A stretch of DNA of 64,000 nt, from NCBI RefSeq assembly GCF_021228235.1, contig NZ_JAJQRG010000011.1, forward strand, positions 1 through 64,000. Direction: 5' to 3'. This DNA is from Pseudophaeobacter flagellatus. Its GTDB lineage: Bacteria > Pseudomonadota > Alphaproteobacteria > Rhodobacterales > Rhodobacteraceae. The notes under the pieces were generated by a model that was not told the origin of the DNA, did no database searches, and was given only the letters and a program-made list of their open reading frames with translations. The position numbers and the translations under genes are program-made. Below, piece after piece: positions 47,414 through 55,889 of this stretch; positions within the stretch are counted from its first letter, which is position 1, and every line of letters starts with the position of its first letter.

Positions 47414-50400
47414 TCATAAATCCGCCAGCAGCGCCGCCAATTCGGCGTCCATTTCGCCACTGTCAGCCGTATCACCATCCCCTGCAGCCCCGCTTTCGGC
47501 GTCAAAACCAGCCAAGAGCGCATCCAGATCATCCAGATCGCTGTCGCCGCCAACCGAGGCGGCCGTGCTGGCGGTGCCCTCAAGATCCAGATCATCCAGT
47601 CCCAAATCATCTAACCCCGGATCTGCGGCGGCATCTGTTGGGGCCGGGGCTGGTTCTGGCCCCGTCTCTGACGCGCTATCTGGCTGCGGTTCCTGCGCTG
47701 CCGGACCGGTCTTTTCACGCGGGTCGGCAGGCGACGGTGCTGGTGCCGGAACCCCGCTCCAGGGGCCAAGAATCTCTGACCCGGCAACAGAGAAAAACGA
47801 GGTCAGGCGCAACTCATCGCGGCCCTTGACCGCGCTGAGCGCCATAACGCCCCGGTCGTTGGCCATGGCGATTTTGTCCAGATCAATATTGCGTTCGGTA
47901 CAGGGCAACGCCACCTGATCGCCAAAGCGATCTGTCACCGTATGATAGGGCATACCCCCCAACGACATGATCGAACCCAGCTGCATCGCCGCGCCATTTT
48001 CCTTAAAAGAGCGCGCCAACAGGATTGTCACCAGTACAACCGGATTACCCCAGAGCATACCGCGCAGCCCTTCGCTCTGTGTAAACTCTTCGAAGGCAAA
48101 ACTGTCCAGCGGATCGCTCTTGGCACCATAGGGGCGGCGCAGCAGAAACCGCGGGCTGACTAGGCCCAGATGTCCGGCCTCTGGCATCTGTTGCAACGTG
48201 TCCCAGGCCCGGGCCACCAACGGCGCACGGTCCTGCTTGGCCATCGTCAAGAACCCCGGCGATAGGCTGGTGAAAAAGGGCGCATCCACATGCGCTGCCA
48301 CCCGCGCGATGCGGCCCAGCAGCTCGGCATGGGGCGGGGTTTCTTCAAACCCATAGAGCCCAATCAACGCCGAATAGCCGCCGCGCCCGGTTTCAGGATC
48401 CAGCGGCCCTTCGGTTAGCAAACGGGTCAGGCCGCTTTGCGAAAGATCATCCGCCGTCGCCAGATCTGCGGCCAGCTCCTCGGCGGAAACATCGTAAAGC
48501 ACGACTTCCAGCGTATCGTCCACCTCGACCGAGCGGGCGATCAGATCCAACGAGCGCCACTGGGCCTCAACCGATTGAAATTCAGGGTGGTGCAGCACCA
48601 GACGCATCGCATCCGACAGGGCCGCATCCACGGCCTGCTGCATCGCCGCGACATCCGGGTTGGGCAGGGCGCGAATATGCGGCCCGACGATCCGCGCCAA
48701 AAGCGCATCAATCGCCGAAGCCTCCCGCAGACTGTTGCCCTGATCCCCAATCAGCTGCTGAAAGGCGCTCAGCCGTCGATCGGCCGGTACCGCCTGCCCG
48801 CCAGACGCGCGCCTAGGCACCCGAACGGGCGTGCCAAAGCGTTTGGCCCAATCGGCCAGACTGCGGCTGGCATGGTCAACGGTAACCCCCGATTGCAACT
48901 GCTTGCGCAGACTGACCAGCTCTGAAAACAGGGCCACGTTTTCAAACAATTCATCCGGGTGCAGATCGTCAAACTCCGAGAGTTTGACCAAGATAGCCTC
49001 TTGCCCCGCACCCTCCGCCCCAAGCGGCAGGACCAGCTCGCAAGCAAACCGCTTTATCACCTCTTCCAGGGTATCCGGATCCAGAACAATGGGCGGGCGG
49101 GCCGCTAGGGCGGGACCGGTCTCTACCTGCCCGCGCGCAGCACGGCCCGAAAAATCCCCGAACAGGGCGATACGAAAGCGTTTGCGCTGCAACTGCTGCG
49201 ATGACGGACGCTGCGCAGTGATCGTGCCATAGGCAAATTCCGGCTCGCTTATGACCGGTTTTGCATCCTGTTCTGGCACTGCCATCGCAGGCTCTGCCTC
49301 CAGATCCCCAAGCAGATCATCCAGATCCGATAAATCCGCCGCCAGCGTTGCAGCCTCTGGCGCGCCGGGGCCTTCCGCAATGTCGCCCAACAGATCGTCG
49401 AGGCCAGGCTCCGCGCTGTCCGCTATCGCTGGATCAGATGGCGCATCAAGATCGGCAAGCAGCTCCGATAGCTCGTCCTCGCTTGGGGCATTAACCAGCG
49501 AGGTCGCCTCGGTCTCAGTGGCAAGGCCCGAGAGCACGGCGTCCGGATCCTCGACCTCGACGTTTTCTTCTGCATCAGGCTCTAACCCGGACAATATGTC
49601 GCCCAAATCAGCCGCATGCGCGGTATCCGTTTCGGCAGTGGTCTCCACAAGGTCGCCCAACAGGCCATCGAGGTCGAGATCCGCGTTTTCCGCTGTCGCA
49701 GGATCAGATGGCGCATCCAGATCGGCAAGCAGCTCCGATAACTCGTCCTCGCTTGGGGCATTAACCAGCGGGGTCGCCTCGGCTTTAGCGACAAGGCCCG
49801 AGAGCACGGCATCCGGATCCTCGACCTCGACGTTCTCTTCTACAACAGGCTCTAACCCGGACAATATATCGTCCAAATCAGCCGCATCCGAGGTGTCTGT
49901 TTCAACCGGGGTCTCCGCAAGATCTGCAAGCAGTTCTCCCAGGTCCGGGTTGTTATCTGCCGCAGCGCCCGCGTGGTCCTGCAGATCGAGATCCCCCAGA
50001 ATGTCGGCAAGCGCCGCGTCTTCGGAGGCAGAAAAATCCGCCTCGGGCGTCAGACTTGCAACATCGGACAGAATGTCAGCAACCTCTGGTCCGGTTTCTT
50101 GCTCTGCTTCCTTGTCACTCAAACTCTCAAGAATATCGCCCAGCTCAGGGGTCGCTTCTGCAACCTCTGCCGGGGCATGCGTGACCAGATCCCCCAAGAG
50201 CTGCGAAAGATCCTCTTCTGCCGGGTCACCTGCGCCACCCTCTGCTGGGCGTTCCTGCGCCGCAAGCTCTTTCAGGATATCCTCGGTTGGCTCTCCGTCT
50301 TGCTCCACAGGCGCATCCAGACTGTCCAGCGCCTGCGCCAGGCTATCTTCGCTTGTATCCCCCCCCGCAGCATCCTCAGCGCCAAGCGCGCCGAGATCTT

Positions 50401-51172
50401 GCAAGACCTCATCGACCTCGCCCTCCGTCGCTTGTGGATCGGATGGGGCAGAGGCCGCCAGATCATCCAGTATGGCCGCATGTGCCGGGGTGCTTTGCTC
50501 CGGTTCGCTGATTGTCGCTCTGGCCAGATCCCGCAGCACATCAGAACTGTCAGCAGCAGCCGACACCTCTGCCGGTTCAATGTTGCGCAATGCGGCAAGC
50601 ACCTCCGCGCTTTGGTCCTCTGCCGCCTTGGGCTGCGCAAACCCACGCAGGCTGTTCAAGGCATTGTCCTGATCAGTCGCGCCCGCGCTGTCGCCAGCCG
50701 CCAGAGCCGAAAGCAGGGCCGGGTCCTGCAGGATATGTTCAATCAGACCCTCGGCACCGGCTTTGCCATCCATATAGGCCATCAAGGTCCGCAACTGTTG
50801 CCGTGCCTCTAGTAGCGGGCGCAGGGCGTCCACCTTTGAAGCAATTGCACCGGGAGTAAAATCGCTCATACTTTCAAAGGTAAGATCTATGTCCAGATTG
50901 CCCTCGCCGGTCAGCGTATTGGGTACCCGAAAGGCCGCCCGTGGTGCCAGGGCCTTCATCCGGTTGTCAAAACTATCAACATCAATCTCGAGAAACTTGC
51001 GGTCCTCGACGCTAGGCTGCGATGTGGTACTTTTACCCAGAAGGTCGCTCATCACGCCCATAACAAAGGGCAGCTGCACCTTCTTTTCAGCGCCATATAG
51101 TTCGACATCATATTCGATCTGCACCCGTGGCGCCCGGTTGCGGGCAATAAATTTCTGTGAACTATCCGCCAT
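47414..51172 (-). CDS. Giant TssB-TssC-like sheath fusion with acidic repeat linker
   Basis: 1252 residues. Residues 1-160 are a TssB (VipA) domain, differing from the separate TssB at 61200-61718 at only one of the first 40 positions. About 165-650 is a very acidic linker with many DxLLxDL-type motifs and a tandem 90-residue repeat. About 660-780 is a second, divergent TssB/TssC-N-like segment (RIALFGDFSGR), and about 810-1140 resembles the TssC N-terminal domain (SPRFLLRRPYGAKSDP matches MPRFLGRMPYGSKTDP in TssC). The C-terminal sheath domain of TssC is missing, replaced by an acidic tail ending ELAALLADL. Strong GGAGG before the ATG. Role unknown: an alternative sheath cap, initiator or assembly scaffold is possible. 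Confidence 0.85.
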   Translation of the reverse strand: MADSSQKFIARNRAPRVQIEYDVELYGAEKKVQLPFVMGVMSDLLGKSTTSQPSVEDRKFLEIDVDSFDNRMKALAPRAAFRVPNTLTGEGNLDIDLTFESMSDFTPGAIASKVDALRPLLEARQQLRTLMAYMDGKAGAEGLIEHILQDPALLSALAAGDSAGATDQDNALNSLRGFAQPKAAEDQSAEVLAALRNIEPAEVSAAADSSDVLRDLARATISEPEQSTPAHAAILDDLAASAPSDPQATEGEVDEVLQDLGALGAEDAAGGDTSEDSLAQALDSLDAPVEQDGEPTEDILKELAAQERPAEGGAGDPAEEDLSQLLGDLVTHAPAEVAEATPELGDILESLSDKEAEQETGPEVADILSDVASLTPEADFSASEDAALADILGDLDLQDHAGAAADNNPDLGELLADLAETPVETDTSDAADLDDILSGLEPVVEENVEVEDPDAVLSGLVAKAEATPLVNAPSEDELSELLADLDAPSDPATAENADLDLDGLLGDLVETTAETDTAHAADLGDILSGLEPDAEENVEVEDPDAVLSGLATETEATSLVNAPSEDELSELLADLDAPSDPAIADSAEPGLDDLLGDIAEGPGAPEAATLAADLSDLDDLLGDLEAEPAMAVPEQDAKPVISEPEFAYGTITAQRPSSQQLQRKRFRIALFGDFSGRAARGQVETGPALAARPPIVLDPDTLEEVIKRFACELVLPLGAEGAGQEAILVKLSEFDDLHPDELFENVALFSELVSLRKQLQSGVTVDHASRSLADWAKRFGTPVRVPRRASGGQAVPADRRLSAFQQLIGDQGNSLREASAIDALLARIVGPHIRALPNPDVAAMQQAVDAALSDAMRLVLHHPEFQSVEAQWRSLDLIARSVEVDDTLEVVLYDVSAEELAADLATADDLSQSGLTRLLTEGPLDPETGRGGYSALIGLYGFEETPPHAELLGRIARVAAHVDAPFFTSLSPGFLTMAKQDRAPLVARAWDTLQQMPEAGHLGLVSPRFLLRRPYGAKSDPLDSFAFEEFTQSEGLRGMLWGNPVVLVTILLARSFKENGAAMQLGSIMSLGGMPYHTVTDRFGDQVALPCTERNIDLDKIAMANDRGVMALSAVKGRDELRLTSFFSVAGSEILGPWSGVPAPAPSPADPREKTGPAAQEPQPDSASETGPEPAPAPTDAAADPGLDDLGLDDLDLEGTASTAASVGGDSDLDDLDALLAGFDAESGAAGDGDTADSGEMDAELAALLADL
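49383..49652. repeat. 270-bp tandem repeat, unit 1 (inside the fusion gene)
   Basis: First copy of a direct tandem duplication exactly 90 codons long, in the acidic linker of the fusion gene (about residues 507-597). It is closely similar to the adjoining unit at 49653-49922, including an almost unchanged stretch around CTCGTCCTCGCTTGGGGCAT. The reading frame is kept. Confidence 0.9.
49653..49922. repeat. 270-bp tandem repeat, unit 2 (inside the fusion gene)
   Basis: Second copy, directly abutting unit 1 (about residues 417-507 of the protein). Differences are mostly single substitutions and not indels, so the duplication appears fairly recent. The segment could expand or contract by slippage or recombination. 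Confidence 0.9.
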
Positions 51173-52031
51173 TGTCGCCTCCTTTCAGCTCAGCGACTTC
51201 ACGACGTAGGGCCTTCAGCTCGGCGTGCAGCTCCATCACATGGGCATCAACCACATCGGTTTCCTGACGCACCAATTCGCGCAGCTGTTCAAATTCGGCC
51301 TCGGCCTCGGCCTCCACTGCGGTCTGCATGGTATTGACCAAGAGACCGATAAAGAGATTCAGCACCGAGAAAGCAGTGATCACGATAAAAGGCACAAAGA
51401 AGGACCAGGCCATGGGGTAAACCTCCATCACCGGGCGGACGATGCCCATCGACCAGCTCTCCAACGTCATGATCTGGAACAGCGAATAAAGCGACCGCCC
51501 AAGGGTGCCAAACCAGACATCAAAGGCCGCGCCATACATCAGCGTTGCCATCACCCCAAAGACATAAAAGACAATCGAGATCATCACGATCACCGCGCCC
51601 ATGCCCGGCAACGCATCAAGCAGCGCCTGCACCACCTTTCGCATCTGCGGGATCACCGACAAAAGCCGCAGCGCCCGGATGACCCGCAGCCCACGCAGGG
51701 CCGACAGCCCCTGTTTGTCGGGCAACAGGCCAACGCTGACCACCAAGAGATCAAAGATATTCCAGGCCGAGGCAAAGAATTTGAGCCGATAGGCAAACAG
51801 TTTAAGCGCCAGCTCGGCCACAAAAATGGTAAGCACCATGCTATCGATCACGCCGAGCAACCCACCGATATGACTGTTCACCACATGAGAAGTCCCAAGC
51901 CCAAGGGTCACCGCATTAAAGATGATGATCCCCAGAATGGCATTGGTCACGACCGGGCGTTCCACAAAGATGCGGGCCCGATCCTGTAGGGTCAGTTGGG
52001 TGTCGGCGCTCTGATGCACGAAGGACTCCAT
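51162..52031 (-). CDS. Voltage-gated sodium channel (NaChBac/NavBac type)
   Basis: 289 residues, one six-TM ion-channel domain. S1 begins near residue 27; S4 (about 111-132) carries Arg113, 116, 119 and 122 at three-residue spacing. The selectivity filter TLESWSM (189-195) is the bacterial sodium-channel filter. S6 is about 212-238, and a C-terminal coiled coil (about 262-284) should hold the tetramer. Its last 11 bases overlap the fusion gene, and clpV ends 71 bp upstream on the same strand. The ribosome site is weak. Roseobacters are known to carry NavBac channels; finding one inside a T6SS operon is the unusual part. Confidence 0.9.
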   Translation of the reverse strand: MESFVHQSADTQLTLQDRARIFVERPVVTNAILGIIIFNAVTLGLGTSHVVNSHIGGLLGVIDSMVLTIFVAELALKLFAYRLKFFASAWNIFDLLVVSVGLLPDKQGLSALRGLRVIRALRLLSVIPQMRKVVQALLDALPGMGAVIVMISIVFYVFGVMATLMYGAAFDVWFGTLGRSLYSLFQIMTLESWSMGIVRPVMEVYPMAWSFFVPFIVITAFSVLNLFIGLLVNTMQTAVEAEAEAEFEQLRELVRQETDVVDAHVMELHAELKALRREVAELKGGDNGG

Positions 52032-52102
52032 TTGGTTGGCGGATCACAATAAGGCGATGCGGCTTGCAGGCTTCTTCACTGCTGCGGGGCTGTGCCTGGG
52101 GC

Positions 52103-54826
52103 TCAGTCAAAATTGTATGAAAATGCCCCCTCGTTCACATCGATGGCCACCGTCGAGACCTGCTCTCCCACCATCAGGCGGCGCAGGAATTCGTTGGAAA
52201 TATCCGGCAGCATGGAATTGGTCACAATCGTGTCGATCATCCGACCACCGCTTTCCAGCTCCTGGCACTGGGCGACGATCTTGTCGACAACCGCATCGGT
52301 GTAGGAAAACGGCACACCGTGGGCCTCTTCCACCCGTTTCTTGATGCGCCCCAGTTGCAGTTTGGTGATCTCGCCAATCATATCTGGGGTAAGCGGATAA
52401 TAGGGAATGGTCACCAGACGCCCCAAAAGCGCCGCCGGAAAGATCTTCAGCAGCGGATCGCGTAGCGCCTTGGCGATGCCTTCCGGGGCGGGCATCAGGT
52501 CTGGATCAGAACACATATCCATAATCATGTCTGATCCCGCGTTAGAGGTAAGCAAGATCAGAGTATTCTTGAAATCAATCACCCGCCCTTCGCCATCCTC
52601 CATCACGCCCTTGTCAAAGACCTGAAAAAAGATCTCATGCACATCCGGGTGGGCCTTTTCGACCTCATCCAGCAGCACCACGGAATAGGGCTTGCGCCGC
52701 ACCGCCTCGGTCAGTACGCCGCCTTCGCCATAGCCGACATATCCGGGCGGTGCGCCCTTCAGACTGCTAACGGTATGGGCCTCTTGGTATTCTGACATAT
52801 TGATGGTGATGACATTCTGTTCCCCCCCATAGAGAACCTCGGCCAGGGCCAGGGCCGTTTCGGTCTTGCCAACGCCCGAGGTCCCGGCGAGTAGAAAAAC
52901 CCCGATGGGTTTGTTGGGATTGTCCAGCCCGGCGCGACTGGTCTGGATCCGTTTGGCGATCATCTGCATCGCGTGATCCTGACCGATCACCCGCTTAGCA
53001 AGATGTTCTTCGAGGTGCAGGATGGTGTCGATTTCATCCTTGACCATGCGGCCAACCGGGATGCCAGTCCAGTCGCCCACCACGCTGGCAATCGCCTGCT
53101 GGTCGACAATCGGCAAGATCAGGGCGGAATCACCCTGCAGCACTTCCAATTCGCTATTCTTACCCTTGAGCTGCTGCATCAGGGCGGCGCGCTCTTCCTC
53201 GGTTAGCGGGCTATTCGATGTGCCCTCGGCCGCCTCTTCCCCAGCATCTGCGGCATCATCCACGGGCGCGGCCCCCTCTCGAAGCTTGGCGCGCAGGTCG
53301 AGGATCTCCTGGACCACCGCTTTTTCATTGTCCCAACGGATGGTCAGAGCGGCGAGGCGCTCTTCCTCGCGGGCCTTTGCATCCGCTACGGCCAGGCGTC
53401 GCTCTGCCACCTCATAGCCGGCGGTTTCATCGCGGCTGATGATCTCCAGCTCGGTGGTCAGGGCCTCGATCCGGCGCTGACTGTCGTCAACCTCTGCTGG
53501 AACCGCGTGTTGGCTGACGGCAACGCGGGCACAGGCAGTATCCAGCAGACTTACCGATTTATCCGGCAGTTGCCGCGCCGGAATATAGCGGGCCGACAGG
53601 CTGACGGCAGCCTCAATACCCTCGTCCAGAATCTGCACCCGGTGGTGCCCTTCCAGCATCGAAGCAATGCCCCGCATCATCAGTATCGCCTTTGGCACCG
53701 AGGGTTCGTCGATTTTTACCACCTGAAAGCGGCGAGTCAGAGCCGGGTCTTTCTCAATATATTTCTTGTATTCCGCCCAAGTGGTTGCACCGATAGTACG
53801 CAGGGTGCCACGGGCCAGGGCCGGTTTCAGCAGGTTGGCCGCATCGCCAGTGCCTGCCGCGCCGCCGGCCCCCACCAGCGTATGGGTTTCATCGACAAAC
53901 ATCACGATAGGCTCCGGACTGGCCTGAACTTCATCAATCACCTGACGCAGCCGGTTTTCGAATTCCCCCTTCATCGAAGCCCCAGCCTGCAACAGCCCGA
54001 TATCCAGCACCAAGAGCCGCACATTCTGCAAGGCCGGTGGCACATCTCCGCGCGCAATCCGCAGGGCAAAACCTTCGACCACTGCCGTCTTACCCACCCC
54101 GGCCTCTCCAGTAAGGATGGGGTTGTTCTGGCGTCGCCGCATCAGGATATCGACGATCTGGCGGATCTCTTCATCGCGCCCCACAATCGGGTCGATCTCG
54201 CCCGCGCGGGCCTGTTCCGTCAGATCAGTGCAAAACTGCGCCAGCGCCTCTCCCTTGCCCATGGCACCGGGGGCCATAGCGGCAGAGGTCTCGCCGGGTT
54301 CGGCCCCGCCACCGGTGACCTTGCTGCCATCCTGGGCCGACATCCCAGCCTCGGGGGAGCCATCGGTGGCTGCAGCAAAGTTATCGGCCAGATCATCGGC
54401 GCCAATCCGCGCCAGTTCTGGCGAAATCGAGGTGAGAATATTGCGCAACGCGGGTGTCTTCAGCATCCCCAACAGCAGATAGCCACTGCGCACCTGGCTG
54501 GCGGAAAACAGCAACGAGCCCCAGACCCAGCCGCGTTCCATCGCATCCATCAAATGATCGCTCAGATCCGAAATCGCCGAGGCACCGCGCGGCAACATGT
54601 CCAGCGCGCGGGTCATTTCGCTGGAGATTTTACCAGTATCGAGATCGTAATGTGCGATAATTCGATGCAGATCGCTATCCGGCTGGGCCAAGAGCTGATG
54701 CATCCAATGCACCAGTTCCACATAGGGATTGCCGCGCATCTTGCAGAATACGGTTGCTCCCTCTACCGCCTGATAGCCCAGTTTATTGAGCTTCCCAAAT
54801 AGCGCCACACGGCTGATCTCGGTCAT
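52103..54826 (-). CDS. clpV: ClpV (TssH), T6SS sheath-recycling AAA+ ATPase
   Basis: 907 residues. N-terminal Clp-N domain, two AAA+ modules with Walker [10 protein letters not shown] (about 242-250) and GTSGVGKTE (about 640-648), Walker [10 protein letters not shown] and [10 protein letters not shown], and a middle coiled-coil domain with an acidic insert near 525-540. ClpV disassembles the contracted TssB/TssC sheath. Normal length. Confidence 0.95.
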   Translation of the reverse strand: MTEISRVALFGKLNKLGYQAVEGATVFCKMRGNPYVELVHWMHQLLAQPDSDLHRIIAHYDLDTGKISSEMTRALDMLPRGASAISDLSDHLMDAMERGWVWGSLLFSASQVRSGYLLLGMLKTPALRNILTSISPELARIGADDLADNFAAATDGSPEAGMSAQDGSKVTGGGAEPGETSAAMAPGAMGKGEALAQFCTDLTEQARAGEIDPIVGRDEEIRQIVDILMRRRQNNPILTGEAGVGKTAVVEGFALRIARGDVPPALQNVRLLVLDIGLLQAGASMKGEFENRLRQVIDEVQASPEPIVMFVDETHTLVGAGGAAGTGDAANLLKPALARGTLRTIGATTWAEYKKYIEKDPALTRRFQVVKIDEPSVPKAILMMRGIASMLEGHHRVQILDEGIEAAVSLSARYIPARQLPDKSVSLLDTACARVAVSQHAVPAEVDDSQRRIEALTTELEIISRDETAGYEVAERRLAVADAKAREEERLAALTIRWDNEKAVVQEILDLRAKLREGAAPVDDAADAGEEAAEGTSNSPLTEEERAALMQQLKGKNSELEVLQGDSALILPIVDQQAIASVVGDWTGIPVGRMVKDEIDTILHLEEHLAKRVIGQDHAMQMIAKRIQTSRAGLDNPNKPIGVFLLAGTSGVGKTETALALAEVLYGGEQNVITINMSEYQEAHTVSSLKGAPPGYVGYGEGGVLTEAVRRKPYSVVLLDEVEKAHPDVHEIFFQVFDKGVMEDGEGRVIDFKNTLILLTSNAGSDMIMDMCSDPDLMPAPEGIAKALRDPLLKIFPAALLGRLVTIPYYPLTPDMIGEITKLQLGRIKKRVEEAHGVPFSYTDAVVDKIVAQCQELESGGRMIDTIVTNSMLPDISNEFLRRLMVGEQVSTVAIDVNEGAFSYNFD

Positions 54827-54851
54827 GTCACTTCACTCCCTATAGGCACTC

Positions 54852-55889
54852 TTACGTTCCGGCGTGTAGACCGGGGTACAAATACAAATCGCTCACATCC
54901 GCCTGGTCCGCCTCTGGGTCCGGGCGGCTGCGAATCCAGCTGGTATGACCCAGCCGGGTTGTGCCGCCAAGACTGGCGCGCGGCACCGCATCGCCGGCAA
55001 GCACCAGGTTCACATCCCAATCCAGAAAATCCCCCAGGTAATTGCGCACAATCGCCCGCAAACGCGCCAATGCCGCACCGCCCGGCAATAGGCGTTCATA
55101 ATCCTGCAGGCTAAGCGGGCCGATACGCAGGCGAAACTTGGCAGACCGGCTCCAGACCCTCTCGCCAAGGCTGGTGTTCTGCCCCAAGCCCCCCTGCCCG
55201 CGCCCCATCTGCCAGCGGTCATCCGGTTCCAGCTCTAGCCAGCTACCGACAAATTCTTCCAGATGCACCGGCACCTGAAAGAAATCCGACAGCAGCGCCA
55301 CCAGCCCTGCAGGCGTCTTGGTACCCTGCGCCATGATTCCGGTGAAATGCAGCTTGGACAGGTCCGGCATCTCATCTCGGTTGCGCAGCCCCGTACCGTG
55401 ATAACCCGCCAGCGCCGCCACCCGGTCCGCCAGCGGATCTTCGTCGCGATCAAAACTGACCGCCGGAGCGCCCTCGGCCCAGGCCCGATAGAGCAGCGAC
55501 ATCATCCGATGCGTCAGCATATCGGCAAAGCCCACCAGCGTTGGGTCCCGATGGTTGCGGTAGCGATCGCGGGCATATTCAGTCATATGCAGTGGCAGTG
55601 GCCCCTGCGGGCCAAACAGCCCAAAGAACCGATTGGTCAACCGGGCTGGACCGTCCTTGGTGGCGGGGGTGAAACTGGCAATGGTTGAGGGCGGAAAGGC
55701 CAGTTCTGCCTCTTGCCCCAGGCGCAACGGATCCTGGCGCGGGCGGCGGCTCTCGCCCAGGCGAGGAGAGTCCCGGTAATGCGCTTCCAATACCCTCAGG
55801 GCCTGAAAAACATGGTGTTCCTCAGGGGCTTTGGCCAGCCGGTCAAAGTGGCTCAGATCATTCGGCCCAGGCCCTTTTGTGGTCGCCAT
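54852..55889 (-). CDS. tssG: TssG, T6SS baseplate component
   Basis: 345 residues. TssG motifs include FQALRVLEAH near the N-terminus, GLFGPQGPLPLHMTEYARDR (about 89-108), and LPGGAALARLRAIVRNYLG. It pairs with TssF and TssE in the wedge. Its 5' end overlaps tssF by 37 bases, and clpV begins 25 bases past its stop. Confidence 0.94.
   Translation of the reverse strand: MATTKGPGPNDLSHFDRLAKAPEEHHVFQALRVLEAHYRDSPRLGESRRPRQDPLRLGQEAELAFPPSTIASFTPATKDGPARLTNRFFGLFGPQGPLPLHMTEYARDRYRNHRDPTLVGFADMLTHRMMSLLYRAWAEGAPAVSFDRDEDPLADRVAALAGYHGTGLRNRDEMPDLSKLHFTGIMAQGTKTPAGLVALLSDFFQVPVHLEEFVGSWLELEPDDRWQMGRGQGGLGQNTSLGERVWSRSAKFRLRIGPLSLQDYERLLPGGAALARLRAIVRNYLGDFLDWDVNLVLAGDAVPRASLGGTTRLGHTSWIRSRPDPEADQADVSDLYLYPGLHAGT

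Noticed and set aside
49383-49922. Tandem repeat as a mobile element or CRISPR-like array
   Set aside because: Units abut without spacers, keep the reading frame and have no terminal inverted repeats; it is an in-gene duplication.
49251-50672. 473-codon Ser-rich open frame on the plus strand
   Set aside because: Antisense to the acidic linker of the fusion gene; its Ser/Ala/Arg-rich composition is what the reverse complement of Asp/Glu/Leu/Ala codons gives, and no ribosome site supports it.
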